The position numbers and the translations under genes are program-made. Source: Candidatus Thiodiazotropha sp. (ex Epidulcina cf. delphinae) (GTDB lineage Bacteria > Pseudomonadota > Gammaproteobacteria > Chromatiales > Chromatiaceae). Taken from it: DNA of 41,593 bases. Shown one piece after another: positions 32,618 to 39,908 of this stretch. Under the pieces are notes generated by a model, which worked only from the letters and a program-made list of their open reading frames with translations, was not told where the DNA came from and searched no databases. Position 1 is the first letter of the stretch; each line of letters opens with the position of its first letter. The stretch is taken from contig JAHXHS010000044.1 in assembly GCA_025656455.1 (NCBI GenBank), positions 1 through 41,593 on the forward strand, written 5' to 3'.

Positions 32618-33285
32618 TATCCAATCTCCTTATTGGCGGTCACTATCTCAGACGGATGCCTGCCCGCCAGGTATTCCCGCTTGACCCCACGGAAGCCTGC
32701 CCCGGCCACTCTCTTAGCCATATGCACCGGGCGGCAATTACCCATGAAATAGAGCGCCAAGGGGGCCGGCAGTGTTTCATACAGGCTCTCCAAAAAGCCG
32801 GTCCCATCGTCCTGTTTACTCATATTGAGTAGTATCAGTTGGCCGCCCGGTGTCAGGACCCGCAGGAACTCCGCCAAGACCTGATCCATATCCGCATCAG
32901 GTATGAGATCCATCATGTATCCGTTATAGAGCAGATCAAAGTGTTCATCTGGCCAGGGCAGATGGCGGCAATCCCCCTTTTGAAGTTCATAATTCCTGAA
33001 ACCCAGCCGATCAAGACGTTTGCGTGTGCGCGTCAGCATCTTTTGTGACAGATCCAGTCCATGGAGCGTTGTCCCCTTGCCGGACCGCGTTGCGATCTCT
33101 GACAGAACCCTTCCTGGTCCAGTGGCAACTTCGAGGATCCTCATCTCGGGGCGCCAGTCGATCCGCCTCAGGGCTTCAAGATGATATTTGAATTCACTCC
33201 TGGCAACTGTCTTGTCATAGATACCGCTGCGCAGGTCATAGGCCCGGGCGATCATCGAACCAGGGTGATTGTAAGCATCGACCAT
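32617..33285 (-). CDS. Class I SAM-dependent methyltransferase (UbiE/PmtA-like)
   Basis: A 222-residue Rossmann methyltransferase. Motif I is LEVATGPGRV (51-60), the acidic ribose-binding end is HGLDLSQKML, and the post-motif segment is LLYNGYMMDLIPDADMDQVLAEFLRVLTPGGQLIL. It resembles UbiE and bacterial phospholipid N-methyltransferases at this level, but the substrate is not determined by the sequence. AGAGGT precedes the start. It lies between arsR-type and pagL genes in one operon, which suggests a lipid or envelope substrate. That is inference. Confidence 0.8.
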   Translation of the reverse strand: MVDAYNHPGSMIARAYDLRSGIYDKTVARSEFKYHLEALRRIDWRPEMRILEVATGPGRVLSEIATRSGKGTTLHGLDLSQKMLTRTRKRLDRLGFRNYELQKGDCRHLPWPDEHFDLLYNGYMMDLIPDADMDQVLAEFLRVLTPGGQLILLNMSKQDDGTGFLESLYETLPAPLALYFMGNCRPVHMAKRVAGAGFRGVKREYLAGRHPSEIVTANKEIG

Positions 33286-33349
33286 TCCGTACCTCTATGA
33301 TTAAATAGTTAGACGATTCGACAATTAACGAACTTAAAAGAGAAAAAAT

Positions 33350-33634
33350 TCAACAGCAAGTGAATTTCTTAGCCAGTTCCGTAAAAACTTCCGCCATGTA
33401 CGCGCTATTCCCACGGTAATGGACATCTTTGCCGATCTTTTCCGACACCAGTATCTTTGCCCGCTTCAGAATGCTCAGGTGAGTCGAGGCGGTCGAAAGG
33501 GCGATATGAGACAGATCGGAGACCTCGGTCACGGTATGGGGTTTGCCGTCCAGAAAGATCTCGATCAGGATCTCCTGCCGCTTTTCGCTGGCAAGGGCCT
33601 TGAAGAAATCGATGAGTTCCTGTCTGGCTAACAT
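33350..33634 (-). CDS. ArsR-family transcriptional regulator
   Basis: A 94-residue winged-helix repressor. The recognition region is VSDLSHIALSTASTHLSILKRAKIL and the wing is SEKIGKDVHYRG. There is no CxC metal-binding motif near the recognition helix. The only cysteines are the final CC pair, so metal sensing through the classic alpha-3 site is unlikely. ATG at 33634 has AGGAT upstream. A GTG at 33655 would sit on the transcription start and is rejected. It is first gene of the arsR-methyltransferase-pagL operon. Confidence 0.85.
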   Translation of the reverse strand: MLARQELIDFFKALASEKRQEILIEIFLDGKPHTVTEVSDLSHIALSTASTHLSILKRAKILVSEKIGKDVHYRGNSAYMAEVFTELAKKFTCC

Positions 33635-33650
33635 CTCAATAATCCTATAC

Positions 33651-33694
33651 TTCACTAATTACCGAATTATATAGATTCATCCAACAAATGTCAA
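33651..33694 (-). promoter_or_regulatory. Consensus promoter and candidate operator of the arsR operon
   Basis: On the minus strand TTGACA (33694-33689), a 17-base spacer and TATAAT (33671-33666) form a perfect sigma70 promoter. Immediately downstream is a palindrome, TTC-AC-TAATTA-CC-GAA (33651-33666), centred on the likely transcription start, the position expected for an ArsR-type repressor. Confidence 0.8.
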
Positions 33695-33916
33695 GCTCAT
33701 CAAGCAATGCTAAGCGGGCAATCAGTTTTGAGTTGGTAACCAATAGGTCATGATATTGTATAAATAGGTTCTACCCCTGATTGAGTGGGTAGAAGAAGCA
33801 CAGCACAGCCATCTCATCTCCCACCCAATGTGGAGCGTAATGGGTCAGCGAATTAACGCCAATAGACGGGTCTACCATCGCAGGATCAAGGAGAAGCGGA
33901 TGGTCTACCCCCTCTT
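33695..33916. other. Non-coding stretch upstream of the arsR operon
   Basis: No gene seen. CTACCC and GGGTAG form a weak hairpin near 33771-33792. The rest is unremarkable spacer before a structured repeat. Confidence 0.35.
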
Positions 33917-34185
33917 GCCAATCCCGTCCTGGTGCGAGCGAGAAGCGCAGGCGAAACCGATTAAGCGGGCCTGAGTGTCTGAGCGAAGCGAGTTTTCAGG
34001 CCCGCCGGTTTCGCCGAGCATCGCAGCGCTCCCCGCGGGGGCGCGACAGCCGGGCGCCCTTTCTTTTGGTGACTTTTCTTTTGGCGGAAAAGAAAAGACA
34101 CTCGCCCAGGAGGGCGAAAGAGAACCTTTCCGCCAGCACGGCAAACAGTCACACGGGTTAGCGCTCAGCCCCACCTTCCCAAGGG
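33917..34185. repeat. Structured dispersed repeat with long hairpins
   Basis: The first hairpin pairs 33950-33959 with 34006-34015 and 33965-33974 with 33996-34005, two perfect ten-base blocks with a five-base bulge. A second is GCGC-(T)CCCCGCGGGG-GCGC near 34027-34045. A third is CTTTTCTTTT-GGCGG-AAAAGAAAAG at 34074-34098. Text of the type GCGCCCTTTCTTTTGGTGACTTTTC recurs in many proteobacterial genomes as an uncharacterised repeat and often yields spurious short proteins. No true gene is supported here. Boundaries are approximate. Confidence 0.6.
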
Positions 34186-34313
34186 TTAAGGCTTGTTTCC
34201 ACCTTTTTTGGATGTTCGTATCGTTCACGTTTGATGAATGCCCACTCGATCAGGGGAAGAGTCGTATAATATACCTGCCCGATCAGGGGAAGAACCAGCG
34301 GGTAAATTCGTAT

Positions 34314-34353
34314 GCCTCTGAGAACATCAAACAGCATAGGACACTACACTAGG
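34314..34353. repeat. 40-bp dispersed repeat, second copy
   Basis: Matches 3718-3757 at 35 of 40 bases, with transitions only. It lies just upstream of the lipoprotein start and would supply its 5' leader. See the first copy for its relation to MITE family 1. Confidence 0.55.
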
Positions 34354-34362
34354 CAAAACAAT

Positions 34363-34731
34363 ATGATGAAATCAGCCTTAAGGGATCGATGTTGCATTCT
34401 GGCAGCATTGATATTTTCATGTCTGATGGCCGGGTGCTCGACGCTTAAGGTACATCTGTTCGAGCACGAGATAGTCCACCCATTCGTTGGCACCAAAACA
34501 GCCGTTAGGCAGTTCGGTAACAGCTTTACTGATTTTGACTACTATGGCGAACAGTTCGTTTGGGCTGTCGATATACCGATGTGCCTGGTTGCGGATACCT
34601 TGCTATTCCCCTATGACCTCTATGTCAGCTTAGGGCCTGTTAACACTAATTTGATAGCCACTGCCAAGACCTTGTTTTTGTCCAGCAAGGCAGAAGGAGC
34701 GCGGTGTAGCTGGGTCTACATAAGCGACTGA
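34363..34731 (+). CDS. YceK/YidQ-family lipoprotein (DUF1375), 3' end replaced by a MITE
   Basis: A 122-residue predicted lipoprotein. The signal ends in LMAGC with Cys25. The conserved body HPFVGTKTAV...FVWAVDIPMCLVADTLLFPYDLYVSLG matches the YceK/YidQ (DUF1375) pattern. After SLG the frame enters the MITE at 34631 and adds about 33 residues encoded by the element. Removing the MITE with one TA restores SLGKP followed by TGA, so the original protein was probably about 30 residues shorter. The start is ATG 34363 or 34366. The in-frame ATG at 34312 lies in the dispersed repeat and is rejected. Confidence 0.75.
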   Translation: MMKSALRDRCCILAALIFSCLMAGCSTLKVHLFEHEIVHPFVGTKTAVRQFGNSFTDFDYYGEQFVWAVDIPMCLVADTLLFPYDLYVSLGPVNTNLIATAKTLFLSSKAEGARCSWVYISD

Positions 34732-34900
34732 TAACGCCGCTGGGCGAAAACAGGGCCTTGGCCCTTCGGGTTGCGCCTGAAAAAGCGCCACTCGGCGTTA
34801 CTCGTCGCTTATTTGGAACAACCAAACTACGCTCCTCGCGCCTTGATTGGCGCTTTTTCAGGCACAACAGTGGCTATCAAATTAGTGTTAACAGGCCCTA
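34631..34900. mobile_element. MITE family 2, complete 270-bp copy
   Basis: Perfect 32-base terminal inverted repeats at 34631-34662 and 34869-34900, starting TAGGGCCTG. Nested inside are a perfect 15-base pair (34775-34789 with 34849-34863) and ATAAGCGAC/GTCGCTTAT (34720-34728 with 34804-34812). There is no transposase. The TA at each end is consistent with a TA target duplication, as in IS630/Tc1-mariner-type elements. A second copy starts at 41506. The insertion lies inside the 3' end of the YidQ-like lipoprotein gene. Confidence 0.93.
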
Positions 34901-35076
34901 GGAAAACCATGAAAAGCGACTCTCTCACTATCGAGATGGAGCGTTCCTTCTCCCGCCGGTGATTGTGGAAGGCGTTACAGGCACGTCTTCGATTCTGGAA
35001 TGGATCAACCCTCTGAATACGGTACAATCAGGATCGGTTCTGTTCCCTCTCACCTGTAGAAGAAAGGAGTTTATCG

Positions 35077-35865
35077 ATGCGCTGTCATGAAGTGGATTAC
35101 GAGATTCTCGGTTCGGAGATGCAATTGGTCGAAGTTGAACTCGATCCGGGCGAGACCGTGATCGCGGAGGCCGGCGCCATGACCTACATGGAGGAGGGCA
35201 TCGACTTCGAAACCAAGATGGGTGACGGCTCGAATCCCGATGAGGGATTGATGGGGAAGCTGTTCTCGGCGGGTAAGCGGGTGTTTACCGGGGAGTCGAT
35301 CTTCACCACCCACTTCACCAACCGCGGCGCCGGCAAGCGTCGTGTCTCATTCTCTGCGCCTTATCCGGGAAATATCGTTCCATTGAACATGGCGCAATTC
35401 GGCGAAAAGATCACTTGCCAAAAAGACGCCTTTCTCTGCGCCGCACTGGGCACCAAGGTGGATATCGCCTTCAATCGGCGTCTCGGCAGCGGCCTGTTCG
35501 GGGGCGAAGGGTTTATTTTGCAAGCGCTTGAGGGCGATGGCATGGCTTTTATTCAGGCTGGCGGAACCGTCGTTGAAAAGCGGCTGTCAGGCGAAACCCT
35601 GCGGGTCGATACCGGCTGCCTGGTCGGTTTTACCGGCGGCATCGAGTACGATATCCAACGCTCAGGTAACCTGAAGTCGATGGTCTTTGGCGGAGAAGGT
35701 CTGTTTCTGGCGACACTCAGTGGACAGGGGACGGTGTGGTTGCAAAGCCTTCCCTTCTCGCGCATGGCGGACCGGATTCTGGCGAATGCGCCGTCGGCGG
35801 GCGGCAGCGACAAAGGTGAGGGCTCCGTGCTCGGTGGCGTAGGGCGTCTATTGGATGGTGACTGA
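35077..35865 (+). CDS. AIM24/TIGR00266 family protein
   Basis: A 262-residue all-beta protein of the TIGR00266 (AIM24, DUF124) family. The start YEILGSEMQLVEVELDPGETVIAEAGAMTYM is diagnostic, as are GESIFTTHFTNRG, FLCAALGTKVDIAFNRRLGSGLFGGEGF and GGEGLFLATLSGQGTVWLQSLPFSRMADRI. The fold is related to tryptophan-RNA-binding attenuator-like double-stranded beta helices. The bacterial role is unknown, and the eukaryotic relative AIM24 is mitochondrial. AAAGGAG precedes the start. It is monocistronic and converges with the response-regulator gene. Confidence 0.92.
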   Translation: MRCHEVDYEILGSEMQLVEVELDPGETVIAEAGAMTYMEEGIDFETKMGDGSNPDEGLMGKLFSAGKRVFTGESIFTTHFTNRGAGKRRVSFSAPYPGNIVPLNMAQFGEKITCQKDAFLCAALGTKVDIAFNRRLGSGLFGGEGFILQALEGDGMAFIQAGGTVVEKRLSGETLRVDTGCLVGFTGGIEYDIQRSGNLKSMVFGGEGLFLATLSGQGTVWLQSLPFSRMADRILANAPSAGGSDKGEGSVLGGVGRLLDGD

Positions 35866-35888
35866 AACTCCGCTTATCACAGATCTCC

Positions 35889-36344
35889 TTAAGTTTTCGG
35901 CGTTTCGTCATCAGTGGATGGCTTGTCGGTGGGGGGCTCGTTAACCGTCGTCCAGTAGAGGGAGAGCTGCTTGGTGACCCAGAGGAACTGGTCGAAATCA
36001 ATAGGCTTGCAGATGTAGCTGTTTATCCCGGTGCGATAGCTTTTTAATCGGTCCTCATCCCGGGGCGAGGAGGTGAGCATCACGATAGGGATGGTTTGGG
36101 TTCTTGGGTCGGCCCGCAGTCGCTGCAGAACCTCTATGCCGTTCAATTTCGGCAGATTCAGATCCAGCAGGATCAGGATGGGCTGGATGGCGTGATTCGC
36201 CTCCGGCCCTAACAGGTACTCCACGACCTCGATACCGTTATCGAATACCCTTACCCGGTCTGCGACCCCCAGTCTGGCAAAGGCATTAAGGGTCAGTTCC
36301 TGATCATCCGGATTGTCTTCCACCAGCAGGATATCTTTCTTCAT
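35889..36344 (-). CDS. Response regulator, Rcp1/CheY-like single receiver domain
   Basis: A 151-residue stand-alone receiver. The acidic pocket is Glu9-Asp10, the phospho-acceptor Asp61 is in ILLDLNLPKLNG, Thr91 is in VMLTSS and Lys113 in ICKPIDF. The layout with NPDDQELTLNAFAR and NGIEVVEYLLG is typical of Rcp1-type regulators that pair with phytochrome-like or GAF kinases. The acidic/Thr-rich tail (TDKPSTDDETPKT) has no output domain. It is the last gene of a five-gene operon, 24 bases after the kinase, which is its obvious partner. Confidence 0.92.
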   Translation of the reverse strand: MKKDILLVEDNPDDQELTLNAFARLGVADRVRVFDNGIEVVEYLLGPEANHAIQPILILLDLNLPKLNGIEVLQRLRADPRTQTIPIVMLTSSPRDEDRLKSYRTGINSYICKPIDFDQFLWVTKQLSLYWTTVNEPPTDKPSTDDETPKT

Positions 36345-36368
36345 CGGTGCTCTTGCCTGGAAAAAATA

Positions 36369-38132
36369 TTACGCGCTCTCTACATATTCTAGAGTAAAAT
36401 AAAAGCTTGCCCCCTTGCCCGGCTGCGCCTCTGCCCAGATCCGGCCTCCGTGGCGTAGAATGATGCGCTGTACGGTGGCCAGCCCGATGCCGTTCCCTGG
36501 AAACTCCTCTTCCGTATGAAGTCGTTGAAAGGGTAGGAACAGCTTGTCTGCATAGCTCATATCAAAACCGTCACCGCTATCCCGCACCAGGAACGTGGGC
36601 GCTTCCTCATGCTGGTCGCGGCCGAATTCGATGACTGCCGTCTCCTCCTTGGAGGTGTATTTCCAGGCATTGCCGATCAGATTCTCCAGCACGACTTTCA
36701 TCAGCGACGGGTCGCAGTCGACCGTCAGACCCTCTTCTATCCTGAATTCGACCTGGCGATCAGGTGAGGTTTCGCTAAGGTCAGCAGCCAGTTCCCTGAC
36801 CATCCCACTCAGGTCGACCGGCTCTCTCACCAACTCGACCCGGGTCAGTCGGGAGAGGCGCAACAGGTCATCGATCAACTGCCCCATACGCTGGGCATTG
36901 GCGCGTAGGCGGTCGAGATAGCGCTTCCCCCGCTCATCCATTCGCTGATGGTAATCACGCAGGAGAATGTTGCTGAAGCCGTCCAGGCTGTGCAACGGTC
37001 CCCTGAGGTCGTGTGAAACCGAATAGGTAAAGGATTCCAACTCCTTGTTGAGTGCGTCGACGGCAATCAGTCTCTGCTTTAGCTCATCATTGAGGACTTT
37101 GACTTTGGCTTCGGCCAATAGCTGCTGCTGGAAAGTCCGGGCGTTACTGATCGCCAAGGCTATCGTCGGAGTGATCGTGAGGGCGAGGTTCAGATAGCGC
37201 TCGCTGTACTCCGGGAAGGCGACACGCTGTACCAGCAGGATGCCTAAACGCTGTTCGTTACGCTCGATGACAATCTGGAATCCTTTGCCGTCTTCGTTCA
37301 TTTGATAGGCTTCCATCTGCCCCACGAGGTGTTCACGTATTTCGTCCTCATCCGAAATAGGCATGGCGGTGTGTAGTTTTCCTGAATTTCCATTGTCCAA
37401 AGGCAGATAGATGAGTTGGCCAGGCGCGCAGAGCATGTTGAACAGTTCCATCACCTGTTCGATGACGAGCTCCTCGTCGGTAAGCGTCGAGGCGGTGCTG
37501 ATCAGGTCGTGAATCATGGCGTAATCCGCCAATTGATGCTCTGCCTTGCGCAGCGAGTCCAACCGCCAGCGGGTGACGATACGATGCAGCTGCAGGCGCA
37601 GGCGCCCCAGTCCCATCGGCATCGATTCCCAGGGAATTCCCAGCTCCCGAGCCATCTCCCGGGTGGCGGTAGCGGCGTCTTCGCCAACCCCGGTATCCAA
37701 CAGCACCAGCCTGGTAGTGGAGTCGGTGAAGAACTTCCGGGCCTGCTGTTCGGAAAAGTCCCAGGCTTTGAAGCTTTCACGCCATTGGTTCAACATACCT
37801 GGGATGATCAGGTGAGCCCCCTCATCCAGATGGCTCTGGATGGCTGACGGCTCGGCAAGCAGTTCAAAGCAGTTGCCGGCGGTTTCAACCTGGCATCCCC
37901 TGGTCTTCAGCAGCTCGCTGACAGCGCTGAGACAGCCCCCTCCCAATGCTGCGCACTTGGCGGTAGGGCTACGGGCCATGGCATCCTCCAGTATGCCGGT
38001 GTCAGTTAGCGGGTGGTCGCAGTTGCCAGGGAAGGTGATCAGTTCAACCTCATCGAGATGCTCTTCTTGGAGGACTGTTTCCAACTCGTTGCGGAAATAC
38101 TCGCAACTCAACAGGCAGAGTTTAGCTTGCAT
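36369..38132 (-). CDS. Histidine kinase with N-terminal DUF1638-like domain and GAF-like domain
   Basis: A 587-residue soluble kinase with no membrane helix. Residues 1-190 resemble DUF1638: LLSCEYFRNELETVL at the start, LGGGCLSAVSELLKTRGC...GNCFELL (63-92), HLIIPGMLNQW, and RLVLLDTGVGEDAATATREMARELGIPWESM (141-171). It is rich in cysteine (6, 10, 38, 60, 67, 80, 88). A GAF-like region spans about 200-340. The kinase core has His374 in SVSHDLRGPLHS, N-box LENLIGNAWKY, G1 DSGDGFDM and G2 GNGIGLATVQRI. It sits between the UroD-family gene (56 bases) and the response regulator (24 bases). The sensed signal is unknown. Metal, corrinoid or methyl status is inferred from the neighbours. Confidence 0.88.
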   Translation of the reverse strand: MQAKLCLLSCEYFRNELETVLQEEHLDEVELITFPGNCDHPLTDTGILEDAMARSPTAKCAALGGGCLSAVSELLKTRGCQVETAGNCFELLAEPSAIQSHLDEGAHLIIPGMLNQWRESFKAWDFSEQQARKFFTDSTTRLVLLDTGVGEDAATATREMARELGIPWESMPMGLGRLRLQLHRIVTRWRLDSLRKAEHQLADYAMIHDLISTASTLTDEELVIEQVMELFNMLCAPGQLIYLPLDNGNSGKLHTAMPISDEDEIREHLVGQMEAYQMNEDGKGFQIVIERNEQRLGILLVQRVAFPEYSERYLNLALTITPTIALAISNARTFQQQLLAEAKVKVLNDELKQRLIAVDALNKELESFTYSVSHDLRGPLHSLDGFSNILLRDYHQRMDERGKRYLDRLRANAQRMGQLIDDLLRLSRLTRVELVREPVDLSGMVRELAADLSETSPDRQVEFRIEEGLTVDCDPSLMKVVLENLIGNAWKYTSKEETAVIEFGRDQHEEAPTFLVRDSGDGFDMSYADKLFLPFQRLHTEEEFPGNGIGLATVQRIILRHGGRIWAEAQPGKGASFYFTLEYVESA

Positions 38133-38188
38133 TGTTGATTGCCGGTTGCAATGTCACTGGATCGATTAGGTTAGTATGGAATACTGCG

Positions 38189-39250
38189 CTAGTCTTCATA
38201 CCTCTCCGCCCATGCCAGAGGGTACTCTCCCCAGCGATGAACCGCTTCGGAGATGGCGATCAGCACCTCATCAGAGACCTGCCACGGAATCTCCCCATGG
38301 TTGTCCGCGACAATGAAGCCGCCACCGGGGCCGGCTTCCGCGATGGCCTTTTTTACCGCCGCCTCGGCTTGTGCCGCTGTCCAACGGGCCATCTCTATCC
38401 CGTTCAGGTTGCCGAGCAGACTGAGTTTGCCCTTGGCGCTCTGTTTGAGCTCCCGCAGATCCTCGAGCACACTGACGCCGACAATCGCAGTGCCGGTGGT
38501 TGCGATGTCTTCGAGGATCGGGAGGCAGTTCCCGGATGCCAAGTGGGTCGCTGTCGGCCCGTTGATACGGGAAAGGGTTTGCTTAGCGACCTTGAGGCCT
38601 GTCTTCAGATAGTGGTCGCGGGATATCACGGTAGTGGATGAGACCGGATCGAAATAGCAAATGGCGGTGGCACCGGCCTGCAACTGGGCATTGGCCCAAT
38701 TGACGCAGAACGCCTCGTTGACCGCCATCAGCTTCCAGAATCGCTCCGGTTCCTCGAACATCAGGTTGAGATAACGCTCGAAGCCCATTTGCATCACCGG
38801 GATGGAGAATGGGGACATCACCACGCCGATGATGGGAATACGATCGCCTACTTCGGATTTGAGCAGCCGCTGGGTATCCAGCACCCGGCGCAGCACCGGG
38901 GAACTCTCGGGATCCGGTGTGGTGAGGGCGTCGATATGCTGTGGTGAGTGAATGGGAGGGGGTCCCGCATTGGGTGGACCATCCGAGAAAAAGTGGGTGC
39001 TGCCGCCAAAGGGCTCTACTTCTGCCGAGGCGTAGTAGAAACCATACAGGCAGTCGTGGCGATAGCGCTCGTGCATGCGGAGTTGCATTTCCGCCACTTG
39101 TGAGGCATCGCTGAAATAGGTCTCAATGGAGCATTCGGCGAATTTTGCTCCGGTGATGGTCAGTAGAAGAAAAAAAGGCACCCGATCAGGTTCTCGATGA
39201 TCCAGGGTGGTGAGCACTCGCTGTAGTGAAGTGAATTCTCCGCCGTTCAT
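38189..39250 (-). CDS. UroD/MtaA-family protein (corrinoid methyltransferase-like), zinc motif not conserved
   Basis: A 353-residue TIM-barrel of the uroporphyrinogen decarboxylase superfamily, closer to the MtaA/CmuA branch than to HemE (no FARQAGRY-type start). Known MtaA-type enzymes bind zinc with His-x-Cys and a distant Cys. Here the first site reads His236-Leu-Ala238 (THLASGNC), so the cysteine is alanine, and the C-terminal GC site appears as DNHGEIP (316-322). Zinc-dependent thiol methylation is thus doubtful. The start at 39250 overlaps the corrinoid-gene stop (ATGA), showing tight coupling with its likely protein partner. The upstream frame extension is arginine-rich and rejected. 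Confidence 0.85.
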   Translation of the reverse strand: MNGGEFTSLQRVLTTLDHREPDRVPFFLLLTITGAKFAECSIETYFSDASQVAEMQLRMHERYRHDCLYGFYYASAEVEPFGGSTHFFSDGPPNAGPPPIHSPQHIDALTTPDPESSPVLRRVLDTQRLLKSEVGDRIPIIGVVMSPFSIPVMQMGFERYLNLMFEEPERFWKLMAVNEAFCVNWANAQLQAGATAICYFDPVSSTTVISRDHYLKTGLKVAKQTLSRINGPTATHLASGNCLPILEDIATTGTAIVGVSVLEDLRELKQSAKGKLSLLGNLNGIEMARWTAAQAEAAVKKAIAEAGPGGGFIVADNHGEIPWQVSDEVLIAISEAVHRWGEYPLAWAERYED

Positions 39251-39888
39251 GACAGTTGCCCCCCGGTGATCCTTTTGATTAACGGCAACAGTTCCGCGGC
39301 GCCGGCCGCGCAGGCATCGGCGCCGACCGCTTTCCATAGTTCCCTATCGAAGCGGAAAGGCGCCCCGCCCACGATCACCTTCACCTTTGACGTCTGCGAC
39401 CCGAGCAGGTCTTGAAGGTAAGAGACCCTCTGGGCGGCGCGAAGCATCAGGGTCGAGACCAGCAGGACTTCTATCCCCTCTTCCTTAACTTTTTGGGCCA
39501 ACGCATCGGCATCGATGCGGCCGAAGTCAACGACCTCGTAGCCGGCGCCCCTTAGCACCGAATGGATGATGCTCTTGCCCAGCAGGTGATAGTCCTCGAG
39601 CACGGCGATGGCCATTTTCGGTTGCGGTTGGCGTAGCGGTTCATGGAATAGGGTTAACCGGTCCACCAGCCGCTCACAGATACGGGCGCTCATGTAGACC
39701 TGGGAAAGGGCCGCTCTTCCGTCCTCCCAGCCCGCCCCGACACTCTCCATGGCTGGAACGATGACATGCTCTACGATGTCGAGAACCGGTTCATCGCTAA
39801 GGGTATTCAGGATCTTCTCGGCCTTTACCCTGTCTACAGCCAGCAGCGCCTGCTCCATTTCGCTCGCTTGTAACTTGTAGTGTGGCAT
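39247..39888 (-). CDS. Corrinoid-binding protein (MtaC/methionine synthase B12-domain type)
   Basis: A 213-residue two-domain protein. Residues 1-85 form the helical cap (B12-binding 2) with VIVPAMESVGAGWEDGRAALSQVYMSARI. Residues 90-213 form the Rossmann cobalamin domain with the complete base-off/His-on signature: Asp99-x-His101-x-x-Gly104 (LEDYHLLGKS), Ser145-x-Leu147 (VSTLML) and Gly174-Gly175 (VIVGGAPF). It should carry a methyl-accepting corrinoid. It is 20 bases after the diguanylate cyclase gene and overlaps the UroD-family gene by four bases. No substrate methyltransferase or RamA-like activase lies nearby. Confidence 0.92.
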   Translation of the reverse strand: MPHYKLQASEMEQALLAVDRVKAEKILNTLSDEPVLDIVEHVIVPAMESVGAGWEDGRAALSQVYMSARICERLVDRLTLFHEPLRQPQPKMAIAVLEDYHLLGKSIIHSVLRGAGYEVVDFGRIDADALAQKVKEEGIEVLLVSTLMLRAAQRVSYLQDLLGSQTSKVKVIVGGAPFRFDRELWKAVGADACAAGAAELLPLIKRITGGQLS

Positions 39889-39908
39889 TTTTTTCTTCCC
39901 GCAGTCAT

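Noticed and set aside
33653..33655. GTG start of the ArsR-type gene
   Set aside because: It would lie at the predicted transcription start and within the operator. The ATG at 33634 has a ribosome site.
33905..34228. 107-codon minus-strand frame with a protein-like look
   Set aside because: It is the translation of a dispersed structured repeat, a known source of spurious small proteins.
38189..39250. HemE (heme biosynthesis uroporphyrinogen decarboxylase)
   Set aside because: Lacks the HemE N-terminal substrate motif and sits coupled to a corrinoid protein gene, so it belongs to the methyltransferase-like branch.
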